From Litchfieldia alkalitelluris (GTDB taxonomy: Bacteria > Bacillota > Bacilli > Bacillales > Salisediminibacteriaceae): 64,000 bases of DNA. The stretch spans positions 1,409,103 to 1,473,102 of the forward strand of contig NZ_KZ119600.1 of the NCBI RefSeq assembly GCF_002153425.1, written 5' to 3'. Positions 46,791 to 54,995 of this stretch are shown piece after piece; the stretch's first letter is position 1, and each line of letters starts with the position of its first letter. The notes under the pieces are model-generated. The model did not search any database. It saw only the letters and a program-made list of their open reading frames with translations, and was not told the DNA's origin. A program made the position numbers and the translations under genes.

Positions 46791-46838
46791 TAACCAGGCC
46801 ATTTCATTAAGTGAAATGGCCTGGTTTTATAGAGGAAA
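46791..46838 (+). terminator. Rho-independent terminator
   Basis: AACCAGGCCATTTCA ... TGAAATGGCCTGGTTTTA, 15-bp perfect stem and T-run. Confidence 0.9.
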
Positions 46839-46947
46839 TTATCATAGGTCCATTTTTTTGCATTCTATCTATGTATTTTGCCTTCTGGAAAGAGTATTGA
46901 GGATAAATTTGTTATACTTATAGTAAGTAAACGATTTTATTGTAAAG

Positions 46948-47128
46948 ATCTGTTAAAGGATAATGTTGATATTTAACACTTTTGATTTTTTGTGGAAGGT
47001 ATGAGACTCCGGCGGGATTAAAGGCAGGGGTAAGACCCCGCAGATGCAAAGCATCGAGGAGGCTTACCAGCCGCCCGCGGAAAGCGAGTACCTGTAACAA
47101 AAAATCAACATCTAAGTTTAACAGAGCC
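46948..47128. repeat. MITE-like element, about 181 bp
   Basis: Ends (G)ATCTGTTAAAGG...ATGTTGAT and AAAATCAACATCTAAG...AACAGAGCC form imperfect terminal inverted repeats. The interior holds AGACTCCGGCGGG, AGACCCCGCAGATGC, CGAGGAGGCTTACC and CCGCGGAAAGCGAGTACCTG, a highly structured GC-rich block widespread in Bacillaceae genomes as an interspersed repeat. Flanks TATTGTAAAG and TATTGTAAAAG look like a target-site duplication. The related short copy is at 18041-18118. Confidence 0.75.
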
Positions 47129-47179
47129 TATTGTAAAAGAAGTCAATTGGTATACCAAAAAAATAAAGGTTGTGATGGT

Positions 47180-47368
47180 ATGACAATAAAAAAACTAAGA
47201 AATTTTATCATAGTTTTGATGTTGATCGCTACTTTATCTGTTGTTGCTGCTTTGAACTATAACGGCTATTCAAGCTCCATTGAAGATTGTATTGAAAACA
47301 ACGGAAATGTAACCGAAGATCGTTTAGGCTTTCTAGGTTTTTCATGGACTGTAGCTTGTGAAAAGTAG
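47180..47368 (+). CDS. Small exported or membrane protein
   Basis: 62 residues. One hydrophobic segment (FIIVLMLIATLSVVAALN) is followed by SSSIEDCIENNGNVTEDRLGFLGFSWTVACEK with two cysteines that could bond outside the cell. The open frame continues back into the MITE-like repeat, so the real start is taken as ATG 47180 with AAAGG upstream. Similar short Bacillus proteins are known only as hypothetical. Real-gene status is likely but not certain. Confidence 0.55.
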   Translation: MTIKKLRNFIIVLMLIATLSVVAALNYNGYSSSIEDCIENNGNVTEDRLGFLGFSWTVACEK

Positions 47369-47686
47369 CTTTATAAAAAAATTTAGTGTTCCTCTCCATT
47401 TGTGTTCCCGCTCTTCATCCTCTCTTGTGAATATGAAAAAGTTTTAGGGATTTAGACCTTTTTTACTTGTCACTGATTATCCAACAATCCCCTTTAATCA
47501 GACTTTAGGCATGTTTTTATAAAAATAGGTAGATGATTTTGAATCTTATGATAAAATCACATAGGTAAGTAACGCGAACGTGGTGTTAAACACCTTAAAA
47601 ACAAAAAGGAGGTCGTGAACTTTTTTTGAAATTGTAAGGAGCAGTTCTATATATAAAAATAAAATAACATAAGGGGAAAGTTGCTA
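47369..47686. other. Intergenic region before the duplicated-domain lipoprotein
   Basis: About 318 AT-rich bases. An AAAGGAGGTC site at 47609 is followed only by a four-codon GTG frame, and a small GGTGTT/AACACC dyad lies near 47581-47593. No convincing gene. Confidence 0.4.
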
Positions 47687-48787
47687 ATGATAAAGATGAT
47701 TATTAGTTTATTTGCTGTGATTACTTTATTGACGATTACTGGCTGTCAAGCAGGAAATCCAGAAGAGGAAGCTTCAGTAGACGCTGATCAATCGATTGAA
47801 AGTGAAGAAGACAACGGAGAAGAAGTAACTGATGATACTTTAGAAGATACAGATACGGAAGTTAATGGTGGAGCTAATGAGGAAGATAACACCGAAGATT
47901 CGAGTGGTCGTGAAGATGTGGACGTTACGGTCGTTGATTCAGTAAGTGCGGATGCACCTGAGGACCAAGGAGACCTCCATGTGAGATGGGATATTCACGT
48001 TGAGGAGCAAGAGGACACGTTCATTTTTACTGGTGAAACGAACCTCCTACCAGAAACAAGAGTGAGGGCTATGATAAAGTCTGATGATTATACTTTTATT
48101 GGATATCATGAATATGCACGTATAGAGAATGATGGGACATTTTATGTTGAAGTTCCTCACCCACAAAAATATGATACGGAGTTAGAGTTATACGTGGAGA
48201 TGACCACCTTCCAAGATCCTGAAATAAGCGAACATTATGGTGAGTTTCTAGAAAACGTCGAAGGGCCTTTAGTATATATCGACCATAACAGTGCTCGCGA
48301 AGATATCCATCATATTGTGAAAACCCACATGTTTTTTGTACCTGTTGAGGGAGAGTATGTGACATTGCAGTCTGAAACACCAGAATGGGATTTTCCAGAA
48401 GACCAAGGTAATCTCGAAGTCCGTATTAGTGATGTGAAAGTGGAACGAGATGAAGATCGTTTCTACATATCTGGAAAAACTAATTTGATTGAACCTGCAT
48501 TGGTAAATATAAAACTAGATCTGCCTGAATATATTTCGTTTGGATATCAGAATTCTTTTGTTGTAAATCCTGATGGATCCTTTGAAACGAGACTTAGATA
48601 TCCTGATGATATACGTGAAGATGCAGAGATGAATATTCTTATTGAATTTAAACCAGCTAATATAGGACAGATGGATATGATTACTGAGCATTACGGTGAG
48701 GAGGGGGAAAATCTCCAAGGAGATTTAGTCGAAAAAGAGTCTAGTGGAGATAGTTACTATGTAAAACTGAAGCTTAATGTTAATTAA
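47687..48787 (+). CDS. Lipoprotein with two repeated beta domains
   Basis: 366 residues. Lipobox TITGCQ at about residue 18, then a very acidic linker (residues 25-85, mostly Glu and Asp), then two copies of a domain of about 110 residues. The copies align at EDQGDLHVRWDIHVEEQ / EDQGNLEVRISDVKVER, at FTGETNLLPET / ISGKTNLIEPA, at GTFYVEVPHP / GSFETRLRYP and at SEHYGEFLENVEGPLV / TEHYGEEGENLQGDLV. Exported cell-surface protein, function unknown. ATG 47687 after AAGGGGAAAG. Confidence 0.75.
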   Translation: MIKMIISLFAVITLLTITGCQAGNPEEEASVDADQSIESEEDNGEEVTDDTLEDTDTEVNGGANEEDNTEDSSGREDVDVTVVDSVSADAPEDQGDLHVRWDIHVEEQEDTFIFTGETNLLPETRVRAMIKSDDYTFIGYHEYARIENDGTFYVEVPHPQKYDTELELYVEMTTFQDPEISEHYGEFLENVEGPLVYIDHNSAREDIHHIVKTHMFFVPVEGEYVTLQSETPEWDFPEDQGNLEVRISDVKVERDEDRFYISGKTNLIEPALVNIKLDLPEYISFGYQNSFVVNPDGSFETRLRYPDDIREDAEMNILIEFKPANIGQMDMITEHYGEEGENLQGDLVEKESSGDSYYVKLKLNVN

Positions 48788-48806
48788 TAAGTCAATGTTC
48801 TTAGAG

Positions 48807-48840
48807 GGCAGATATCTTAGGTAAGGTTATCTGCCTCGTT
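48807..48840 (+). terminator. Hairpin after the lipoprotein gene
   Basis: GGCAGATA ... TATCTGCC followed by TCGTTTCTT. Confidence 0.6.
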
Positions 48841-48991
48841 TCTTAAATAATGATTTTCATATCATTGCTAAATAAGAAAGAAACTGATAAACTATTATCC
48901 GGCTAGGAATGCAATGGCTACAAACTGTGAAGTTTAGTGTAAAAATGGAGCCTAGATTCCAAGTGGATCGATAGAAAAGGGAGTGTAAAGG

Positions 48992-49279
48992 ATGGCTAAA
49001 TCAAAAGCAAAGAAAAAACGCGATCACGTTGTAAGAAACGGTGGTAGGAATGCAACAAAGTCTCGAGGCATGGCAGTAAGTTTTAGTACACACGAAAGAA
49101 GAACAAAGTCAAAGAAGGATACCATTTATAAGTTGCATAACAAACATAAAAAGAGGTCTCTTCATCAAAACACCACTGATGACGGGACCATTTTTTATGG
49201 AGAAATAACTTATCTTATGATAAATCGTTTCTTCATGAGAAAAGGGATATTTCCTAAAACTAACCTGATTTCAGCCTGA
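48992..49279 (+). CDS. YqkK-like small basic protein
   Basis: 95 residues; the first 70 are strongly basic and match the YqkK pattern (KKKRDHVVRNGGRNATKSRG ... FSTHERRTKSKKDTIYKL). A C-terminal extension of about 25 residues (TYLMINRFFMRKGIF) is not typical of the family. ATG 48992 follows AAAAGGGAG. Basic composition fits nucleic-acid or ribosome contact, but function is unknown. Confidence 0.65.
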   Translation: MAKSKAKKKRDHVVRNGGRNATKSRGMAVSFSTHERRTKSKKDTIYKLHNKHKKRSLHQNTTDDGTIFYGEITYLMINRFFMRKGIFPKTNLISA

Positions 49280-49487
49280 CTCGATCTCCCACTAAAATCA
49301 CGATTAGATATGCTTATACTTTTCTTATTCTATAGCTAGGTCTGATTTGTTTAATATTTCAAATAAATGTTGTAATGTAGTGATATAAATCACTTAAGTA
49401 AGTAGTGAATTGCGTTTATACTATTAGTATGTTTGTAAAGTTATCAATTGGTGTTGTTATGACTGATATATAAAGGTGGGGAAATGA

Positions 49488-49694
49488 ATGGATATTAATT
49501 TGACACCATATTTAATCTTAACGGTTATTATCTGTATTTTTGCTTTGGTTGTCACTGTAATGATTGGCTTAAATCCAAAAGGGGAAGAATATAGCAAAAA
49601 TCAAAGAAGGCATTTTACTAATCTTACTGTAATATACATAGTTGTCTTTGTTCCAGCATTGATTTTAACAGTGCTTTATTTTGTGTATTTCTGA
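49488..49694 (+). CDS. Small two-helix membrane protein, 68 residues
   Basis: Two membrane helices (LILTVIICIFALVVTVMIG and LTVIYIVVFVPALILTVLYF) joined by a polar loop (GEEYSKNQRRHF). ATG 49488 has AGGTGGGGAA upstream. No family recognised. Confidence 0.55.
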   Translation: MDINLTPYLILTVIICIFALVVTVMIGLNPKGEEYSKNQRRHFTNLTVIYIVVFVPALILTVLYFVYF

Positions 49695-49822
49695 TGCTTT
49701 TTATTTCTTTATTTCTTATCAAAGAAAACCCTCATGCAATTTTTTGAAGAATGGTTGGATGGCAGAACCACCACAAACTGAGGATAGACGGATATTATCA
49801 GATATTTAATTAACGGAGTATG

Positions 49823-49859
49823 TAGCTACTGAGTTTTTTTCTTCAGTAGCTATTTTTTG
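49823..49859 (+). terminator. Rho-independent terminator
   Basis: TAGCTACTGA ... TCAGTAGCTA, 10-bp stem and TTTTTT. Confidence 0.9.
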
Positions 49860-49956
49860 TTTAATGTCAAATACACCCACATAAAAAAAGTCATTACTAC
49901 TGTTGCTTTTTTACACATAGCATAGAGTAAAGTATATTGTTATCGGAGTGGGGCAT

Positions 49957-51261
49957 GTGGACAAAGAAAACGGAGTTAGCAGCTTCAACAACGGAAACAG
50001 TAAGTATAGATGGGTGGTTTTTGCTTCAGTTGTAGTGACATACCTTTTTATGGCGAGTCAACGGACGGCACCAGGGTTGATCACAGACCAACTAATGGTA
50101 GATTTCCAAGTGTCAGCGGCAACGATTGGACTACTGACAAGCATGCAGTTTTTGATATATACAGCTTTACAAGTTCCGATGGGGATTTTAGTAGATCGTT
50201 ATGGACCGAACTTATTTTTAATTACTGGCGCACTTTTAACAGGTATCGGTACAATTATTTATAGTCTTGGTACCCATGAATTTGTCTTGTTTGTTGCCCG
50301 AATATTGACAGGGACTGGGGATGCGACTATTTGGGTCAGTATGGTGTTAATCTTGGGGTCCTGGTTCAGTAAAAAAGAATTTGTGCGTTTGATTGGTGTG
50401 GCAGGAATGACTGGGAGTCTTGGATTCTTGATGGCAACCGTTCCTTTTGCTTCTTTAATTAGTTTACTGGGGTGGCGTGGCTCTTTTTTTGCAGGAGGTC
50501 TTCTTTTATGTTTTTGTTCCATTATGTTGTATTTAGTACTTATAAAGAAACCTAATCAAAAATTTGTTAAGATGACACCAGTTGCGGAACAGGAGAAAAC
50601 CTTTGTAATTGTAAAACGAATTTTTTCAAACCGGCAAGCATGGGCTTTATTCTTCTGTCACTTTGGGCTTGTAGGAGGATATATTGGGTTTATCAGTTCT
50701 TGGGCGGTACCTTATGGAATGGATATTTATGAGATGACTAGGGAGCGTGCGAGCCAATTAATGATGATTGGGCTCATTGGGGCATTAATTGGTGCTCCCC
50801 TCACTAGCTGGTTGGCAGGGAAGTTAGAGACCATAAAGCGACCTTATGTTGTCGTTCACATGATCATTTTGATCAGTTGGTCCGCCTTCCTTGTATTTCA
50901 AGGAAGTCCTCCAGTTTGGTTACTAGTGACATTGTTTTTCATTATTGGCTATGGTTTTGGGGCAAGTGCTTTAACATTTTCTATTGTACGTCATACTTTT
51001 CCGATGAAGGACTCAGGTATTGTCTCTGGGGTTGCCAATACAGGTGGATTTCTCAGTGCGGTTCTATTGCCGAGTATTTTTGGGATTGTATTGAATTACT
51101 TTCAACAGACAACAGGGAGTTTAAGTGGCGGTTATTACTTCGGTTTTATAACGCCTGTGATATTTTCTCTGATTGGTTTATTTGGAGTCCTATCGATTAA
51201 GGAAACGGAGGGACGGTTCGGGCGTTCACGTGATCAGCTGGAAAAGGGAACTGGGGATTAA
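49957..51261 (+). CDS. MFS transporter
   Basis: About 434 residues with twelve membrane helices. The MFS loop 2-3 motif appears as GILVDRYGPNLFLITGALL and the N-terminal TAPGLITDQLMVDF suggests the OFA/ACS-like branch. Substrate unknown. GTG 49957 is chosen with GGAGTGGGG upstream. The last about 19 residues are encoded within the left arm of a REP-like palindrome, so the C terminus may be altered. Confidence 0.88.
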   Translation: MDKENGVSSFNNGNSKYRWVVFASVVVTYLFMASQRTAPGLITDQLMVDFQVSAATIGLLTSMQFLIYTALQVPMGILVDRYGPNLFLITGALLTGIGTIIYSLGTHEFVLFVARILTGTGDATIWVSMVLILGSWFSKKEFVRLIGVAGMTGSLGFLMATVPFASLISLLGWRGSFFAGGLLLCFCSIMLYLVLIKKPNQKFVKMTPVAEQEKTFVIVKRIFSNRQAWALFFCHFGLVGGYIGFISSWAVPYGMDIYEMTRERASQLMMIGLIGALIGAPLTSWLAGKLETIKRPYVVVHMIILISWSAFLVFQGSPPVWLLVTLFFIIGYGFGASALTFSIVRHTFPMKDSGIVSGVANTGGFLSAVLLPSIFGIVLNYFQQTTGSLSGGYYFGFITPVIFSLIGLFGVLSIKETEGRFGRSRDQLEKGTGD

Positions 51262-51314
51262 ATGATGAGCGATTTTGGGGCTGTACTCCCGTTTGTGAAC
51301 GGGAGAACCGTCCC
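51210..51314. repeat. REP-like palindrome overlapping a gene end
   Basis: Left arm GGGACGGTTCGGGCGTTCAC, right arm GTGAACGGGAGAACCGTCCC, about 65 nt apart. The right side contains CTCCCGTTTGTGAACGGGAG, itself a hairpin. Left arm is inside the MFS gene; serves as terminator. Confidence 0.75.
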
Positions 51315-51377
51315 TTATGTTTATTTTTCTTGCAAATGCAAATGCTATAGCTAAACGTCACAAGTTGTTGGGGGTTT

Positions 51378-52253
51378 ATGATGGGGAAAAAGTACAAACT
51401 CTTGAATAAGAATTCAACGCCATTTTTAGTCCTAGCAGTAGCTCACATCGTCGCAGTTGTCATACTACTTAGACGCTCCAATCAAGGGGAGGTTTGGACT
51501 TTACTATTAACTAACATCGGTCTTACTTATTTGTTTGAACTTCCAACATTAAATTTATTCCATGGCTATAGGTACAAGCCACGGCTTTTTAAACAAAGCA
51601 TATTTGATACTATATTGGGGGCTATCTATTCACAAGCGGTGTATGTTCCGATTACTGGAACAATATTATCAATTCTTAAGAAAAACTGGATATGGAAGTT
51701 AAGTATGGCTATTATTTATTATTTTATTGAAGTGCTATTTAAAAGAATCCATATTTATAAAGTGTTTTGGTATAAGTCTTCATTTACACCTGTGTTAATT
51801 TTTCTTTTCTTTCATATCAGTGATTGGGTTGCTAAAGCATTGATACAAAACAAAGCTTGGGCACTGAAACTTGCACATTACTTTTCCATTGAAGTAGTAT
51901 GGATTACATTCATGTATGTATTTGGTGTATTCCGTAAGATTAGGTTCGGCCGTAAGTATTATCACACTTGGACAGAGCATTTTCAACTAGCTCCATGGTA
52001 TAGCTTAGTCTTATCCTATACAGCGTTGGTAACCTCAAGGTGGGCGAAGCATCGATGGTTGTATCCATCATTCATGATTATCATTCACATGGTTATTGAT
52101 AAAGTTCTTATGAGCATGGGGATCTTAAAATCTAGGTTTAAGGCTTTTTATGTGAAGTCCCTGTGGTATTTATGTTTGCCGATTACATCGAGACTGCTTT
52201 ATAAACTGATCTATCACTATCGGAGAAGGGATTATGCTTCCATGGAAGCATAA
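51378..52253 (+). CDS. Hypothetical integral membrane protein
   Basis: 291 residues with eight or so membrane helices and many aromatic and basic residues (FKRIHIYKVFWYKSSFTP, WTEHFQLAPWYSLVL). It resembles CBO0543-type Bacillus membrane proteins, without certainty. ATG 51378 (or 51381). The stop lies in a hairpin ATTATGCTTCCATGGAAGC, which probably ends transcription. Confidence 0.55.
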   Translation: MMGKKYKLLNKNSTPFLVLAVAHIVAVVILLRRSNQGEVWTLLLTNIGLTYLFELPTLNLFHGYRYKPRLFKQSIFDTILGAIYSQAVYVPITGTILSILKKNWIWKLSMAIIYYFIEVLFKRIHIYKVFWYKSSFTPVLIFLFFHISDWVAKALIQNKAWALKLAHYFSIEVVWITFMYVFGVFRKIRFGRKYYHTWTEHFQLAPWYSLVLSYTALVTSRWAKHRWLYPSFMIIIHMVIDKVLMSMGILKSRFKAFYVKSLWYLCLPITSRLLYKLIYHYRRRDYASMEA

Positions 52254-52264
52254 TTCCTTCTTTA
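52231..52264 (+). terminator. Hairpin overlapping the stop codon
   Basis: ATTATGCTTC-CATG-GAAGCATAAT with TCCTTCTTT after it. Confidence 0.7.
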
Positions 52265-52407
52265 TTGTAGGCAATGATCATGGGTTAGTGATTTTTTAGG
52301 AAAACTTGGCTCAACACCGAGTCCATGTACTACGTTCAGGAACTTTTTTTGTTTGGTTTCGTATATGTAGTTGAAATGTTCATTCGTTTTGGAGGAGGAG
52401 AAAGAGC

Positions 52408-52722
52408 ATGATTGAAGTCATCGTTATTGTGGTATTCCTATCGGCTGCTTTGTACTTATCTACTGGTAAAGGTTCGTGGTTGATTGCTGGATTTAACATG
52501 TACCCAAAAGAAGTTAAAGCAAAGTATAATACTGTTGCATTATGTAAATTTATTGGGAAGGTGATGTTTGCCATCACCGCCACTATAGTGATAAGGATGC
52601 TTGCCGATGCGAATGGAATCGAGTGGTTATCTGCATTTGGTTTAGTCATGTTTTTTGTAATTATTGTGTTCACACTCATATATGCGAATACGGGGAAACG
52701 CTTTTACAAGAAACAAGAATGA
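52408..52722 (+). CDS. DUF3784 domain membrane protein
   Basis: 104 residues with three membrane helices. The pattern STGKGSWLIAGFNMYPKEVKAKYN is the DUF3784 signature found in many Firmicutes. Function unknown. ATG 52408 follows GGAGGAGG. Followed by the MBL hydrolase gene. Confidence 0.85.
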   Translation: MIEVIVIVVFLSAALYLSTGKGSWLIAGFNMYPKEVKAKYNTVALCKFIGKVMFAITATIVIRMLADANGIEWLSAFGLVMFFVIIVFTLIYANTGKRFYKKQE

Positions 52723-52807
52723 TTGGAATAAATATGAAAGGAAAAGAATGAATACCCATTCATTTTGTGGTATGATGTTTTTAATTAATGGCTGGGGGGA
52801 AGTCACG

Positions 52808-53617
52808 GTGTTATTTAAGAAAAGTTTTACAAAGAAGACTGTGAATGGGGTTCAAATGGGGAACGGAACAATTGCTTCCCGTTTTTTCAAACTAAATGTA
52901 TATAGTTTTTTCATAGATGGCGTATTACTTGATACTGGTGCGAAATCATTGGAGAAATTCTTTAAACTCTATTTTAATGCATTGGATATAGAGAAAGTTA
53001 TGCTAACTCATTTTCATGAAGACCATACTGGTGGGGTTGCTTATTTACAGAAGAAGAGAGGTCTTCCAATTTTTATGAATGAAACAATGATTGAACCATG
53101 CAGGAAAATGGCGGATTATCCGTTATATAGGCAAGTATTTTGGGGGAGAAGAAGACCTTTCCAGGCGACACCTATTCGTGACAGCTTTGAATCACAGAAT
53201 GCTACATGGCTTGTCCTTCATACGCCAGGTCACGCCGTTGATCATCATGCCTATTTGAATCAAGAGACAGGGCAATTATTTACAGGAGATCTGTATTGCC
53301 AAGATAGGACGAAAGTTGCTCTTCGGGAGGAAAGCATTCCTGATATAATCGCCTCTTTGGAAAAAGTGTTATCTTATGATTTTGAAGATGTATTCTGTTG
53401 TCATGCGGGCTTCGTTAAAAATGGTCGTGTAGCACTAAATAGGAAGCTGAATTATTTACAGGACCTGCAAGGGAAAATCGTCAAGCTTCATGAAGAAGGA
53501 AAAAGCCCTAGAGAAATTAACACTATATTGTTTCCGAAAAAGTACCCTGTTACGTTCTTTTCAGGGGGAGATTGGGATTCCTTGAACATTGTTCATTCTA
53601 TACTAAACGAAACATAA
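52808..53617 (+). CDS. MBL-fold metallo-hydrolase
   Basis: About 269 residues. HFHEDHTGG zinc motif near residue 70, HTPGHAVDHHAY and LFTGDLYC supply further metal ligands, FCCHAGFVKNG ends the site. Beta-lactamase-fold hydrolases cut esters, thioesters or phosphodiesters; substrate unknown. GTG 52808 with GGGGGGAAG upstream is preferred; ATG 52748 (GAAAGG upstream) is an alternative adding 20 residues. Monocistronic or with the DUF3784 gene. Confidence 0.88.
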   Translation: MLFKKSFTKKTVNGVQMGNGTIASRFFKLNVYSFFIDGVLLDTGAKSLEKFFKLYFNALDIEKVMLTHFHEDHTGGVAYLQKKRGLPIFMNETMIEPCRKMADYPLYRQVFWGRRRPFQATPIRDSFESQNATWLVLHTPGHAVDHHAYLNQETGQLFTGDLYCQDRTKVALREESIPDIIASLEKVLSYDFEDVFCCHAGFVKNGRVALNRKLNYLQDLQGKIVKLHEEGKSPREINTILFPKKYPVTFFSGGDWDSLNIVHSILNET

Positions 53618-53685
53618 CAAACACTGAACTGGAATAGGTTTCCGACAAGGACGGGAGGTTCATTCCCATTAAAGAGGTGATATAA

Positions 53686-54294
53686 ATGATGAATAAAAGT
53701 GGCATCTACGGGGGGATTTTATTACCTGTTATCACTGGTGGTTTTGCAATCGCTGTTAATGAGCCATATTATTTTAGTGGTGTTGGGATAATTATTATTA
53801 TAATTATTTCCTTATTAAGCCTTGTTTCTGCTTACGGTTCATTAACTTTGAAGCATGAAGATCAAAAGTGGAGTGTGCTTTTTGTTGCTATGTATGGTGA
53901 TGCTACAGCATTATTTCTGCTAATGATCGGCTGGATAGTTACGGGTAAAAGTATGATTGTTGGAATGGTTTATTTATTTATATTTTTAGCTATGCTTATT
54001 TGGATTCACATAAACAGTGAAAGAGTGGCGAATGCACTTCATCGGGGGACAGAAAATTTATTCCGAATTTTGAAACCGATAGGTGTATTATTTTTGCTAT
54101 CATCTATCAGCTTTAGCTCAGGACAATTAGGTTTTGATCTAGCTAGTCAGGAAATATTAACAATTTTATATGCAAGCACGTTTCTAGCTATAGCTTTATT
54201 TTTTCTTGCGTGGTTCCATAGCATCACTGTCAAAATAAAGAATCCAGACTGGACTGCAGCTGAAAAGTTGGAGGATATTGATTTGCTAGATTAA
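53686..54294 (+). CDS. Hypothetical six-helix membrane protein
   Basis: 202 residues, about six membrane helices with a short charged C terminus (NPDWTAAEKLEDIDLLD). ATG 53686 follows AAAGAGGTG. No family recognised. Confidence 0.55.
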   Translation: MMNKSGIYGGILLPVITGGFAIAVNEPYYFSGVGIIIIIIISLLSLVSAYGSLTLKHEDQKWSVLFVAMYGDATALFLLMIGWIVTGKSMIVGMVYLFIFLAMLIWIHINSERVANALHRGTENLFRILKPIGVLFLLSSISFSSGQLGFDLASQEILTILYASTFLAIALFFLAWFHSITVKIKNPDWTAAEKLEDIDLLD

Positions 54295-54369
54295 TAGGCC
54301 AACAATTGAACAACTTGTGTGCGCCCCTTTAACAAAGTTAATAGATTAATTGAAAGGAGTGGAATTGTA

Positions 54370-54840
54370 TTGAGCTTTTTAAAAAGACTTTTTGGCAATC
54401 CAAAAGTAAAAGAAGAAGTTTGGGAACCTGTAGATTATAAAAAAAAGCTGAACGATACGATGGATGCTGATGAGGATCCTCAATGGATACGTGATATTCT
54501 AATGAAGTATATTGAGCATGAAGAGAAGCATCGGACAAATGAAGAGATGGTTATGCTACTAGTGAATTGGTTAGAGGCAGAGAACCTTCCGGAGGCATTC
54601 TTAGATGAAGAGTTTTTAATTCGTGTATATAATCAGGATTCTAAGTTCATAACTGATTTTTTTCAACTCCAATGCAGTGTCATATTTAATGGTTCACCTA
54701 CAAGAGAAATGGTAAAGGAGTATTATGGTGAGCGTGTTGCCTCTATGGCGAATGAGGCAGTCAAAGCGTATCTTGGTTTACTGTGCTACATGCACAATGT
54801 ATTGGCTCATTCCGAGATAAGAAAGAATACAAAGAGATAA
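54370..54840 (+). CDS. Hypothetical acidic cytoplasmic protein
   Basis: 156 residues, helical and acidic: LKRLFGNPK at the start, then EDPQWIRDILMKYIEHEEKH and LVNWLEAENLPEAFLDEEFL. TTG 54370 has AAAGGAGTGG eight bases upstream; the frame is open upstream to 54319 without such a site. No family recognised. Confidence 0.55.
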   Translation: MSFLKRLFGNPKVKEEVWEPVDYKKKLNDTMDADEDPQWIRDILMKYIEHEEKHRTNEEMVMLLVNWLEAENLPEAFLDEEFLIRVYNQDSKFITDFFQLQCSVIFNGSPTREMVKEYYGERVASMANEAVKAYLGLLCYMHNVLAHSEIRKNTKR

Positions 54841-54845
54841 TGTAG

Positions 54846-54888
54846 GTAGGTCTCCTATTTTGTAAAGGAGTACCGCCTTTTTTTGTTT
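54846..54888 (+). terminator. Probable terminator
   Basis: GGTAGGTCTCCT ... AGGAGTACCGCC imperfect stem followed by TTTTTTT. Confidence 0.6.
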
Positions 54889-54995
54889 AAGAATATGTGC
54901 CTTTTGAACTATCCTCATTAGAAAAAATAAAGGTATTCTCTTAGATTGGGAGAATTTAATAATAATAGAAGTGCCTACTTTTTATAGCGGGGGTG

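Noticed and set aside
46982-47179. N-terminal extension of the 62-residue protein
   Set aside because: The extension is encoded by the MITE-like repeat (Arg-rich, from the GC-rich core), so it is an open frame by chance.
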